From NCBI RefSeq assembly GCF_003254395.2, contig NC_037645.1:9981229-10045228 (forward strand): a stretch of DNA of 64,000 nucleotides. Reading direction: 5' to 3'. The notes beneath the pieces were generated by a model. It was given only the letters and a program-made list of their open reading frames with translations, was not told the DNA's origin and did no database searches. Positions 22,341 to 34,239 of this stretch are shown in pieces (position 1 is the stretch's first letter; each line of letters starts with the position of its first letter). The DNA comes from Apis mellifera. Its lineage: Eukaryota > Arthropoda > Insecta > Hymenoptera > Apidae. A program made the translations under genes and the position numbers.

Positions 22341-23110
22341 ATTCCTAGATTCGTGCGTTTGATAATCCCTTGCTCGCCCTTGTTTCAATCAAGATTTGTT
22401 ACGAGAGAATATTTTCGAGAACGAGATTCTTTTTCTCTTTTGGATCTCTTTTGATCTCTCGAAAGCGTCGAGTTTTATACAAATGCATTCGCGTCGAAAA
22501 TTGTCAACTTTTTTCCGATCGAATCAAGAATATTATAATTCTTTCTTTCCGAACTTCGAAAGGGGTTCTCAACTCGAGCGTTTGTATCTCCCTATATCGC
22601 GCAACTTGTTCCTAGAATCGCGCGTTTGATTCGCCGTCGCTTGTTGCTCCTTGGTTGGAACTAATTGAAAGATTTATGGGAGTTCGAGGGACAGTGGTTC
22701 TTCTTCCCTTTTTTTATTTACACCACAGGCTCTCAAAGCCGGGCTAATGTCCGTTAATTTGCCGCTTGAAGTCTCAAAGAGTTTTCCCCACCGTTGAATT
22801 TTCTTCCTTAAAAAGATACGCGATTCTTATCTTACTATACGAAGATTAACATATGAATCTCGTACACGATCAAAAAGCACTCTTTTCGATACAAAATAAG
22901 ACAAACTTAAAATAAAGCGAAAATAAATATCGTTATAAATAATAATTCAAAACCGTTATATCGGTCCAAGCGTATATTCGTATCCAATTTGAGGTTATGT
23001 CGAGAGAAACGCCTCCACGTTTCCTAATCCAACACTAATGACTGATCGCGAAGAATCGATGATATAACTAACGGTCTGGTTTCACCGACGTGAATTTATT
23101 TATTATCGGC
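22341..23110. other. Unique DNA
   Basis: Two overlapping + strand frames (about 80 codons each, 22370-22629) are open without any recognised motif. No splice-bounded exon is evident. Confidence 0.35.
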
Positions 23111-23201
23111 TGGCTGCCACTATGAAACGAAGAGAAGAGAAGAGCGAAACGCAGCTCGCGTTTAAGGACGAGCCGGTCAATTAATTAACCGATCCAGACA
23201 G

Positions 23202-23215
23202 ACAGCAGATGGCGC
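23202..23215 (+). promoter_or_regulatory. CTCF-like binding motif
   Basis: ACAGCAGATGGCGC matches 13 of 14 positions of the vertebrate CTCF consensus CCASYAGRKGGCRS and all of the core AGRKGGCGC shared with Drosophila CTCF. It sits in a GC-rich island (23100-23350) of otherwise AT-rich DNA. Occupancy is inference. Confidence 0.4.
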
Positions 23216-24390
23216 GTACTGTCGAGTCGAGTAGTAAGAGCGAGAACGAGACGCGGTAAAATGGCGGTCGTGGGTGAGGAGGGGGAGGGAGAGGGGATAC
23301 GCGATTATGGGGCAACGAGCGTTCCTCTCTTCTTCTCGTTTAGGTATCGGGCTCTTCACAGAGCGGGGCATGGACGATTACTTAATTTAGATTAATTTTA
23401 CTTGCCTCGCGCTGGTCTTTCGATTCAAACATGCTTTTTCTTGCCTCGAGAATTGCGTCTCTTTTTTTTTTATTTTTCTTTCTTTTTTTTTAAGGAAAAT
23501 TTGATTAGATTGGGAAGCTCTCGATAATTGTATTTGCCTCGCTTCGTAGGAAACGAGAATGATGAGGTTGATAATCGTGGTAATTCGAAGAATAGAAATA
23601 GAATAATTGATCATAATAAGAAAATAAGAACAGGTGAAATGGAACAATGTTAAATCGAATTGAGAGTTATAAGATACTATAAGAGGAATAAATATTTAGA
23701 AATCGATCAAAGGAGGAAATTTCTTGCTCTCTTTTGTTTCTCTCTCTTTTTTTTTTTTTTTTAAATGGAAGGATTGATTGAAGAAGAAACATGGCTGGCT
23801 TCTGGTCAACGATGCTGCAACGTGGAAATTTCCTACGGTATTTTCAATTTCCCCCGATCTTATTTTGAAATTGAACTTACTATATATTATAAAAGATCCC
23901 GTGGAAGTGGTCCAAGCGTGTTATTAATGTCCTTTCAGAGCTTACTGCGATCGATCATGGGAAGCTTTATAACAGCGCAATTGCGGGAGGAGTATGCGAA
24001 ACATTCTGACCAATTTTTGCGACGGAAATTAAAATTGTGTTTTGTAACATGCGCGTCCTATCCTTCTTCAAATCCTTTTTTTTTTTTTTTTTTTAATAGT
24101 TTGATCGTACGAACATTGAAATTTGCATTGAAAAAAATAAAATTCTAAGATTTTTTTCAAAGAATATTTCCAATAAAATATAAATAAATAAATATATATA
24201 ATTCCAGAGCGATAATTCCTCGACAATATTACTAGTATTAATGATACATCGATACGATACTTTTTTACAACAAGTTAATCTACACTAGCTATTCGTGTTT
24301 TCGTCACGAGCCATTAAAATTCAATCGTAAATTCTATAATTGAATTGTTGATTAAGTCGTAAATTTGAACGAAAAAAAAAAACGAAGCGA
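23216..24390. other. Unique DNA with one moderately GC-rich block
   Basis: Homopolymer T-runs (23462-23470, 23748-23762, 24078-24094). A 127-codon + strand frame (23765-24148) covers a less AT-rich block around 23890-24060; the end of the frame is poly-Phe and Lys. No domain is recognised and I do not call a gene. Confidence 0.3.
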
Positions 24391-24393
24391 AAG

Positions 24394-24421
<28 letters not shown>
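24391..24421. repeat. (TA)n microsatellite
   Basis: A pure alternating TA run of about 15 units. Confidence 0.9.
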
Positions 24422-24424
<3 letters not shown>

Positions 24425-26779
24425 AATGATAGCTCTTCTCATTAACGTTCATTAGACGATACACGGATAAGGAAAAAATCGAAACGATAAGCCAAAAAAT
24501 TACATTACTTATCTTTTTATCTCCAATATTTGTGCATTATATATCATTCGATTTTTATTTTATCAATTTTTTTAATTTCTTTTTTTCTTTAAGAATTTTA
24601 AAAATCGTTTCGTTGTTTTTATGATTATTCATCGACGAGTTTTATTTTAAATTTTAATGCTTCATTAATTAATGAAATAAAATAAAAAAATATGACTAAT
24701 ATTCTCCATTAGAAAAATAATTAGTGTTATTAAAATTAATAATGAATTTATCGAACATATAGAAAATATTATTATGGAGATGAAAAATTGAATAAGAAAT
24801 TGAGTAAATTAGAAGAATTGAGGGTCTATTAAAAATGTTATTTAAATAAATTGTATTGAAATATTCGGAAAGAAATTATTTGAACTGTTGTGTCGTGCAA
24901 CAGAGATAGAGAAGAAGAAGAAGGAGATTGTCGATGCGCTTTTAAGTTCCGCCATGAAGAGAACCGTCGAAACGGAAACAATTACTTAAGCAAGCGATTA
25001 AATGACACACCTCTCGATTCCTCCACTCTCTCGGCAAACTCGATCAAACAACCGTGAACCTGAATTTCAAGTCTGGTTCAGGAACATGATTGCTACGCAC
25101 GATTGCTCGATCGATAACTTCATTCAAACGAGATTTCACAATGGAAATCATCGTAGAGGGCGTTCCAACTCGCGTTAAATTGTTAAATAATAACCAATTT
25201 GTAATAATAACCATTTTTTTCCTCAGAAAATTTACAACGAAATTCTTTCAACCATTTTCATTTTTAAAACGTAATAATAATTAAAAAAAAAAAGAAATCT
25301 TGAAAGCATCTAACAAAAGAATCAAAGTCGATGAGAGAATTTCTTTCCGCGAATCGTCATCGTGTAAACTCTGCCCTGAATTATGAAACTGAAAAATCCT
25401 TTGAAAGAAAAACTCATTTCGATCCAAAACGAGTCTTATTGAGTCTTTTCTCAGTCTTGGGAGAAGGGGGTTGGTCGATGTTGCTGAGCTTAAAGCTCAT
25501 AAGTCTTCGTCTGCGCGACTTTGCAGGCTGGGAAGGCTTTCTGGTCAAACGCGCTATAAATCTTAATTCGCGCGTTGAAAGCGGCGTTTAACGTTTCCAC
25601 GAGTTGAGATATGGCCTCTCCTCCGGAAAAAAAAAAGCCTTTGTCCGGAAAAACCGTGGACGAAGAAGCTGCGACCCCGTTTTGTTTATTTTATTTACCC
25701 TGGATTTATCTTTCTAATCTGATAAATATACTGATAACGATTTGATATCGAATCAACGTATATATAAATCTAAAATATAAGTATATTGTTCCGTTAAACG
25801 ACGAAAGATTCGACGATCGATTTGGAAATTCCTTTTAGTTGGATAAAAATACATTTAAATTTTTTGGAAGAGTTTTTAATCGATTGGCCAAGTTTATTGA
25901 AACGTGGAAAACGAGCGCATTTCTCAACTTTTAAATAAGTCTTTTCTGGAATACCAGTTTTCCTTAATTTTATTTCCTGTCACGTTCCACCTAACCTTTT
26001 GTCTTCTTTTTTGACAGCATAATTTTATTTCTCTCTTACTTTCGAGGAATAAAAATTGTGCGTGAATCAAAATTTGTGTCCTTGGAAAGAATAAAAGAAG
26101 ATATTCGTTTAATAATCTCGAGCTATATTTTTATACAATAAAAAAAAGATCTAGATCTTATTCGTGTGAAAATAAATACGAATTGAAAATAAATAATATA
26201 TGTAAATATCGTTTAGCAAAGTGTCTTCGTTGCGTATGCATAATAATTTTGAATGTTGTTTCGACATGATCAATTTTCTGTTTACATTCCTATTTTGAAT
26301 ATTTTGAATATTTTATTCGTATCGATCGCATTGAAAATTTATTTTTTGAAATATGTATGTATATATGTATGTATGTATAATAATAATAATAATAATAATA
26401 ATATTCGGTAATCAAGTGTTATGAATCTATGCAAATTCGTTTAAATTTGGTAATGCACACGTTGGACACGTAATAATTATAAAATATACATTCAATTAAG
26501 CGAATTAAATTACAAAATTCCATATTGCAAAATAATTATTCATTACACACCTATTTATCAAATATTCATTTTTTTTCTTTCGCTCAAAAATTCGATAATA
26601 TTGCAAGTGATTTATAAATAAATTTAGATACATTCAATTCTTCTTCTTTCTTAAAAATTCGAGAAATAAAAATAAAAGATACCATCAGATTAACAACATA
26701 GATATACGCGAATAAATCCAATAATCAAATTCAATTAGAACAATTTCGAATTAAAATGAAGAAAAGAGCAATGATTATC
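24422..26779. other. AT-rich unique DNA
   Basis: Mostly AT-rich with a GC-richer part near 24900-25160 and 25460-25680. An ATGT/ATA microsatellite cluster lies at about 26350-26404. The open frames (64 and 86 codons) have no recognised motif. Confidence 0.4.
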
Positions 26780-27290
26780 TGTGTAGAAATGTTTCTGAAC
26801 TGCGTCTTATTCCTTTTCGAAATAGAAACGTCTTATGGAAATGAATCCATTTGCAGAGTTTTAGCAGCGTTAAGATCTCAATGAACCGTCTGATCGTGAA
26901 TGAAGCAACGCTTTGTGGTGGTCGCGCGACATAATGGTAGCGTCGGATCGGTAACGCGCGTTTTGGAACACGTCCAGCATGAAATGATAATTCATCGGTG
27001 TGCGCATTATTCGTGTCCTCGTTGGGCGTAAAAAGACCCGAGTTCGCCCGATTCTTTCGTCCCATAAACGAATTATCCGCCGCGTTTCGTGATATCAATG
27101 ATGGAAAAAAAAAAAAAAAAAAAAGAAGCAATCGACCGGTTGCTCCCTGGTAATAATGTTACCAATTTATCGGTAATTAAAGGCTGGCACGAGGCACGCT
27201 GGGATTCCAGCTTAATTAAACTTTTCTCCATCGTTGGTGTTGATCGTTAAATTAACGTAACGCTATTACGACGACGTCGTGCACACGTTT
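26780..27290. other. GC-richer block, candidate conserved element
   Basis: Two sub-blocks (about 26850-27090 and 27130-27290) flank an A-run (27103-27124). They contain CGGATCGGTAACGCGCG, paired TAATAATGTTACCAATTTATCGGTAATTA-type AT cores and GACGACGTCGTGCAC, a perfect short dyad. A 118-codon - strand frame has no recognised domain. Confidence 0.25.
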
Positions 27291-28084
27291 GTGAATATAC
27301 TATTTCAGAATTGTTTGTTCCGCAACGGAGAATTTCAGGGATCAAAAATTTGGGCGAGAGAAACCTTGAGGCGAGAGTAGGGAATAGCTATTTTTGCTTT
27401 ATTAGTTATAGAGAATTATTATATTTAAAATATCGGTTTCGTATATAAATATTTGCAGACGTTCGGATTATTATTAATTTGGAAATAAATGTTCGACGAA
27501 TTTAATTTGTATCTCGTGGAAATTTTATTATTTAGCATGATAGATATTGTTCGATTAAAATTTTTGAATTTAAAAATTTTAACGTATCAACCCGATCTGA
27601 AAAAATATTGAAAACTCGATGTTTTTTTAATTTGTGATTAAATTGTAATTTATATTTGCAATCAATTAATGCGTTAATGCAATTTAATCGGGAAATTATT
27701 AATATTGTGTAATAATCTCTACCGATACTTTACATTTTTTACGTAATCCGTAAAAATTGAGATATTAAAATCTCAATTTCAACTTCAAAAATTAAATCGT
27801 TTATTCGATCGATATTTTACGTTTATTTTATTTTCAATTAAATATTTATCATTTTATGATTATTTATTCTTCGCGTGTAATATTTCACGAATTAATAAAA
27901 TCTAATAGAAATTCTACATATGTATATCTACAAGAAAAAAATTACCAATTTACAAAATTATATTTCCATATTACAAAATGATATATACATATATTTATGA
28001 TATTATTTTTAAAATCTTCAATATCTATTACATATATATATATATATACTCTCAACTCTGTCCTTCCTTTTTTACAAATTACCT
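27291..28084. other. AT-rich unique DNA
   Basis: AT-rich with a TA run near 28033-28048. Nothing is recognised. Confidence 0.45.
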
Positions 28085-28330
28085 CGTACACTTCTCCTAA
28101 TTTAGAACGTTTCGAAGACAATCACGCGCAAGAGGACATCGAGAAACCTGTTGGATGGTGTGCGCGCAAATACGATCCCCCTTGGCACGAGTTTACATGT
28201 AAAAGGTGGCTCGTCCTTTGTGCACGCGGTGGACAGGCAGGATCCTATGGGTACGTTCCCATGCAGGCACGTTTGGCAGGGCTGTAACCGTCGATCGACG
28301 CGCCCTCTTCGCGAAACTTCTTTGTCTCGC
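28085..28330. other. GC-rich island, possible exon
   Basis: An acceptor-like CTTCTCCTAATTTAG (28092-28106) is followed by an open + strand frame and a donor-like ATGG/GTACGT near 28250. The encoded stretch (..HAQEDIEKPVGWCARKYDPPW..) has no domain I recognise. Other frames on both strands are also open, so this is only suggestive. Confidence 0.2.
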
Positions 28331-29585
28331 ATCTCCTTCCCTTCTCAACATCGTAAACTTTATATATATTCCCAGTTACATAAATTTATTGTTATTAAAC
28401 AAAAGGTTGTATTTTTTTTACGTAATTCGAATGTTTATATATGGGTTATCGTCGAGCGAGAGAATACTATTTTGCGTTCGATCTTACGTAACATTGGTGT
28501 ATCGCACGGTGAGTTTTATATAACCCACGTCGCACAATTCTAACGAATGGAGTATATTTTCGAGTATATTAATCGGTCGATAGATCGCGTGTTCAACGTC
28601 CCGCGACAGGAAGAGCCTGTTCGAGGATTCCAAGAAACGTCAGGGACAGTGGTTCCAGTCTTTTATTTTATATCGTTCGATGCAGTTTTCTTACGCGGTG
28701 CCCCGTAACGCGTCGCTACTTTTTTCGTTTCGCGGCTTAAGCCTCGTTTACACCGTTACCATCTGTCGGCAAGGGTTGGGACTTATATAAACGATTCGGT
28801 ATCATCTCTTGCAAGGTAATATAACGTTATACGTAAATCGCATAGCATTGTTTATGACCAGATGTTGCAGTTATTTGTACGTAAATTATAATATATTAAC
28901 TTTCTAAATATATATATATATTTAATATATAAATATATATTTCTATAAATTATATTAATAAGAATAAATCGAAACTATTATATTATTGGAAAAAGATATT
29001 TTAAATTAATGTAAAAAAATTGTTTTATTTTTAAAATTTATTCTACGCGCGTATATTTGTAAATAAATTATTCTATAAATTTTTATCCGTGTGCTCATAC
29101 TCTATTTGTTTCTAAGTTATTTATAATCGAAGGTCAAAGATTTGATTTCTCGCAATGTTTTTGCGAGGTATTCAGCGAACTCGATCGACATTCCGCGTAG
29201 CGCGGGTTGCTTTCAAATATGCATGGGAAAAAATTGGCCTCGCAAAAAATATTCGAAACGTGTATATTCAATTTATAAATAACACTCGATTTGCGCGATT
29301 TTTTTCGCAAATTCTTTAAAAATAAAACTATCGGATTTTTTTACGTAACAATCGTTTAATTTTCTAATCAATGAATTTCTTCAAATATTTTTCACTCAAA
29401 TTTAAATAGAAACTGTTTTTTTTTTTATATATATATATATATAAATTTTAATCATTCGAATATTATAACAATTGGAAATATGAAAAATATTCGCATCGAT
29501 GTATATAGATATATATAATAATTTTCAATATAATTTTCATCTTTTCAAATATATAAAATTAAGAAACGAAAAGAAAATTTGAAAC
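28331..29585. other. AT-rich unique DNA with a small GC-richer core
   Basis: A block at about 28560-28860 is less AT-rich and contains TTATATAAACG (28792-28802), a TATA-like word. The remainder is very AT-rich with TA runs near 28911 and 29428. Confidence 0.35.
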
Positions 29586-30230
29586 TTTGAAGATGAATTC
29601 CTTTCGAAAACATTTCTTTCCCGCGCCAATTTGTTCGTCGTTAGTCAGTCACCTCCACAATTCCGTGAGAAACGATGAGTTCCGACACGATGAGAAAAGA
29701 ACGGGCGCGGAATATCACGGCTCAGCCCAATTGAAGTGGATATTCCAGAGAGCGAGAACGGAGAGAGAATTGCCGTGTGAACAGGCCTTTACGCACGCGA
29801 ATCGCCGCCAGCGGAGACGCACGAGGGCCTTCTTTTCCTTTAAACCTGTACTTCCTCTCTTATGCACAGGCTACCCTAACACAAAGCGGCGTTTTCTACG
29901 CGGCTCCGAGCCACGCTGTGCAAGGTCTCCCGTTCGTTTCCCTCCCGCTAGTCCCCCCCGATCCTCCCACCGCGCCCCTTGTCCTTTTTCATAGGCGTCA
30001 TCCCATCCTTGTCGCTCGCACCGCTCTGTCTCAGGGCCCTCGTCGTGCCCTCTCGGTTCCTCACCTTGCCCAGCCACGTATTCTTTTCGCCTATGCGAGC
30101 GTGTGCACGTGCATACATCGGGTGTCTTCGAACGGAAACGGATTCACTCCTCTACACGAGTTTGTACATCGTATTTGCGTACGGATTAGTCGGATCGTTG
30201 GCTTCGCAATATATAAACAGTTATTCAAAT
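29586..30230. other. GC-rich island with overlapping frames
   Basis: Four overlapping frames of 68-151 codons (three on +, one on -) are open simultaneously. That is expected for GC-rich DNA poor in TAA/TAG. A C-rich run lies at 29945-29970. No frame shows a recognised domain. The island may be part of the regulatory upstream region of the block that follows. Confidence 0.3.
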
Positions 30231-30649
30231 AGCGAAATTTCCAGGAATTATTTTGGTTTTCTTTTGTTTGGTTTACTTGGTCGTGTAGTCCAGATTTAAT
30301 AAAAAATTATTGTCGTCCTTCATCTGATGGTGTATGTATGTAGTTACAAAATATAATATAGACACGTATCCCTATTGCTATTATTTATAGAAACGTGGCG
30401 AAGGATTATGAATTAAATGGTCGTATATATTATAAATAATTCATTGTTATATAAAACTAATAAATAATTCGTTATCATAAAAAAAAAAAAATTGCATTGA
30501 ATTCGTCATGGAAGTAACAAAAGATACATTAAACTGTAATTTCAATACACGGTAATATGTATACATACAATATGTATGCATATCGATTTTTACGAGTATG
30601 CCGCACTGTCGCAAAATGATCGTGAAATTGGAGTATGGAGTAACCACAG

Positions 30650-32139
30650 CAGAAATCCATAGCCAAAGTCACAGGTTGGGGCGTCACGTCGCCTCTTGGT
30701 AACCGGGCGCCGGCTCCCACTAATCAGACAACAATAATCGAATAATACCTTGCGTATATAACATTCAATTCCCCGTATGCGAAACTACGTTACCTTAGTC
30801 TTCGAGTTCTCTTCTCCGAATCAAAAGACACCACCCTGTATAATACGTGCGTCGGTGTATGCGAAGAGTGCACGGAGAGGTTTGAATCATGTGCCGATAC
30901 ACCAATACACGCGGTACGTTGGCGAGAGACGGAGAAAGGGTGCCAGAGCGAGAAAGAACGAGAAGAAGAAGAACGGAGTTGAGTCGAATCGGAGTCGGCT
31001 GTTGCCGGCTGCGAGTTTCCCCTCCCTCGATCCTCTACCGCCCCTACCCGGCTTCTCCCCTCCAACCTAGTCGCTTCAATCACCCCACGTCCCTCCGGCG
31101 AGTCGACATATTCTCCCCCCTGACCTCTCTATACCCTCGTGCAGCCAAGAGTCGAGTGGTCGGCATCGTCCTCCCTTCGGTTCCCTCGTCTACCTTCTCC
31201 TTCCCCCTCTAGATTCGTCGTCTCGCTCTACCCCCCTCTTCCCACGGCTCCTCTCGTGGCGTGCCATGACTCGTGGCGAAGTTTTAGCGTCGCCTACCTC
31301 TACTCGTGGCGTGCCTACAACTCTTAGCCGGATCTATTACGCGCAGTTTTCGTGTTCGCGCGACGTTTCATCCTCGCAACTAGTTTTCCGCGTTATCGCA
31401 GCTTTTTTTTTTGTTTCCTACCTCTTGCTATTTCTTCTTCGTCTGTCGCTTGTCATTTGTTTTTACGTGTGGTACGCGGATTCGCGCGGCGTGTGCGCTC
31501 GTGCCCGGCTTGCTAGTTTCCAGTGTGTAACACGAGCTCAGTGTGAAACGGCTGACGTCGCTCGTCACGGCATTTTTTTTTTAAGCGTCACGCGGGTGAA
31601 CCGGAAGAAAGAGGCTCGATCTCGCCGGAAGTTGTCGAAGCTGCCGGCAGACGCGTGATCCGCAGACCGATTCGCGACGCGCCATCTCCTAACCTCTAAA
31701 AGCGTTTTCGCGAACCGCTCTCTCTGTGACAACCGAACCGAAGCAGCGGCTGCGTCCTATCCTGCTCTCATCCGTGTGACGTTGTCTTCGATTCGATATT
31801 CACGCGGCGTTCGCGCGTTCGTTCACTTCACTTGCCGCGTAGTGCGTGCGCGGAAATCATCGATCTCTGTTTTTCCAAGTGACACGCCATCACCGATTGC
31901 CGGTATATATATATATATATAATATTCGCGGGCGTCGCAACGGATCGTGAAACAAAAGAGATAAGGAAATATATATTCTAACCTGTGCCTCTCGTTTGTG
32001 TGCTTTGTGCCAAGGATATTCACGTGTGTGTGTACGATAATTACAACGTCGCCGATCATTCTCAGGGAGCACTACGTTTTTTTTTCTCTTGGATACGATC
32101 TTCCTTCGCCTGTGGACCACCGTCCTACCGTTCCCACGG
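30650..32139 (+). promoter_or_regulatory. Candidate promoter region and untranslated first exon
   Basis: The largest GC/CpG-rich block of the window. From about 31010 to 31240 the + strand is C/T-rich, as upstream regions of insect housekeeping-type promoters often are. An initiator-like CTCAGTG (31537-31543) is followed by TGACGTCG (31553-31560, CRE-like). The next 600 bp are CpG-rich and lack a convincing coding frame, as expected for a long 5' UTR. A donor-like CCACG/GTTAGTATG lies at 32135-32147. If this is a first exon it would be spliced to coding exons to the right, outside or deep in the window. The strand choice rests on the pyrimidine bias and donor, so it is tentative. Confidence 0.3.
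31679..31687 (-). promoter_or_regulatory. CTCF-core-like motif
   Basis: GCGCCATCT is the reverse complement of AGATGGCGC, the conserved CTCF core. Outer positions fit the long consensus poorly. It lies inside the candidate first exon. Confidence 0.25.
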
Positions 32140-33560
32140 TTAGTATGCAATGTTTGTTATCAAAGCCGGTTGTCGTAGACGCATGCTGCGCCCCTACGCG
32201 ACGAATAAAGGTGCTTTCGGCCGATCGGAGCCGAGGCGACGTTTCCTCGTGCGCGCGTGCTCCAGAGTCAATGTGTACATACCCCACCGGTCGGTCGCGA
32301 GATTCAAGGGCGCATGTCCAAAGACTGTTCACCCGATGCTCCGTTCAAACTTGAAATGCCTTCTCCTTTTATCGTAACTTTTATTGTCGCTTCGCTTCGT
32401 ATTCGATAAACCTTCGTATATTCTCTCTCTCTCTCTCTCGTAAATTTCAAGAAAATTTATTTCAAATTATTATTCGTATCGTAATATTCGTATATGATCG
32501 CAGATGTCTAGGTCACGATAACTGGTGTCGAACCGCGAAATCAAAATATTTGTGCGAGTCTCTGTTTACGTTGCGCGCCGAGATTCATGGTAGACACGCG
32601 CATTCCATTACGCGCCAAAACCTTTTCGACGTTTCATGGCATCGGTTGTATGGAAACGAGTTTTGCGAATTCGTTTGTTCTTCCTGTATTTTTCCATCCA
32701 GATTTCATTTCTTTTTCAGAACTTATGGATGAATTTTATTCAAAGGTAGACATCTTTTTCCACATGTTTGAATTTTATTATTATCGCGACGTTGCCATCC
32801 ATACAAAGGATTTCTATTGTTGCGTTTGTTTGCGTAAGAATGGCGCTTAGAAAGCGGATATTTTGTTGGAAGCGTAACTTCTGATGTAATTTAATGTTGA
32901 ATGTAAAATCGTTGAATCGAAGATTCAATATCATTAATTATTTTTATATAATATTTAATTTTCTTTTTATCGAAGGTTGATCGAAATAAAAATTGATATA
33001 TATATATATATATTGTTCGAGAATGTAAATATACTATATCGTTATTATCTATACAATTAGAATTACTAATGTTGTTGTTATCTTAAGTACATATATTTTT
33101 TACGTCACACAAGACAAATTAGTAATTCCGATAAATTTTTGTTATGAAATGGCTGTGAATATAATATAGTATAAAATAGCAAATTGCAAATTTTTCCTCG
33201 TTTTATCGAAACAAAATATTTCCAAATATTTATACGTTAATTTATTTATTCGAAACTTTTCTCTTTGTTATCACGTTATATGTAGAATTCAAATATTTAT
33301 ATTATTATTCGAACAACTTATGTCAGCACTATTATGCACTCTTTCGACTGCTGCGTTAGATATCCAATTAACAAATCTTATTTATATATTATTTCAACAG
33401 CTACAGCCAGTCCAAGGAATCAAATTTCACGTACGTTTTACAATCTCAACGACTTAAACGGGACTAAAGATTCTTCAGATATGCAATTCCAGTCCATACT
33501 TTCGCACAATTTCCTTTCTCTGTCCGTTCATTCAGAAATTTCATCGGTCCATTAGCCCAT
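32140..33560. other. GC-rich tail, then AT-rich unique DNA
   Basis: The GC-rich block continues to about 32350, with overlapping frames on both strands. A CT run (32421-32440) follows, then AT-rich sequence with a TA run (32996-33013). Frames at 32550-32850 overlap and are not recognised. Confidence 0.35.
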
Positions 33561-33569
33561 TCGATCGGT

Positions 33570-33740
33570 CGCGATATCGACGTTAATTAGAGCGAATTAT
33601 CTCGGGAATTGCCGGAACGATCGTCTCTGTTTTGACCCATTAAATCGTTGTTAGGCCGCGATATCCGCGATATCTCGCAGTGGGCGGAATAATGGTACTC
33701 GTCGACTATAAAGGGCAGTATAGTCTGTGGTCATAGTACA
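33570..33740 (+). promoter_or_regulatory. Candidate TATA promoter with three CGCGATATC motifs
   Basis: CGCGATATC occurs at 33570-33578, 33657-33665 and 33666-33674, the last two head to tail. TATAAA follows at 33707-33712 and TCATAGT (initiator TCAKTY-like, A at 33733) starts 24 bp after it. TATA-to-start distance is 26 bp, slightly below the usual 30-31. No coding frame of note follows immediately, so a non-coding transcript or a first exon is possible. Confidence 0.3.
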
Positions 33741-34204
33741 TGACAAATATCAGGCATAATAATTTAATCTTTTTTTCGATAAAATTCCCAAAATTTTTGC
33801 AATTTTTTAAACTAACCGGCAGATTTTTGCTGGGACCGTACCTCACGGATCATATTTAATTCATCATTTAAATTAGAAAAATCATGAATTTTCATAAAAA
33901 ATTAGCATAAAAGCGACGTTTGTGATAGAAAATTCTCTATTTTGAATTTCGCGAATTTTTTGACGATTAGATATTCGAGTTTGGCGCGTGAGAAAATATT
34001 AGAATTTTTTTTAGGGAAAAATGAATATCTTGACCACCTTTTTCCAGAAGAAGGAACACCACTGTGCGACGACCTCTTCTTCTTCTCGCGTGGAGCCAAT
34101 AGCCTCGCACGTGGTGCCTCGCCAATATGTTCGGTTGAAAAAGTATCGATCTGAGACTCGGCCGAGATATTTTCACGGCGGCAGCAGCCTGCTTGGCTGA
34201 CCTG

Positions 34205-34206
<2 letters not shown>
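33741..34206. other. Unique DNA with a GC-richer end
   Basis: The part from 34020 to 34200 is GC-richer and contains GCACGTGGTGCC, an E-box dyad (34109-34120 region). Frames of 65-70 codons overlap on both strands and are not recognised. Confidence 0.3.

Positions 34207-34237
<31 letters not shown>
34207..34237. repeat. (GA)n microsatellite
   Basis: About 15 GA units. Confidence 0.95.

Positions 34238-34239
<2 letters not shown>

Noticed and set aside
22690..22700. CAGTGGTTCT as the opposite end of a hAT element paired with the 62-kb motifs
   Set aside because: The match stops after CAGTGGTTCT, the distance is about 40 kb and no internal sequence or target duplication is seen.
29586..30230. 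135- and 151-codon frames as a gene
   Set aside because: Four frames on both strands are open over the same GC-rich bases, with no domain, splice context or codon pattern favouring one.
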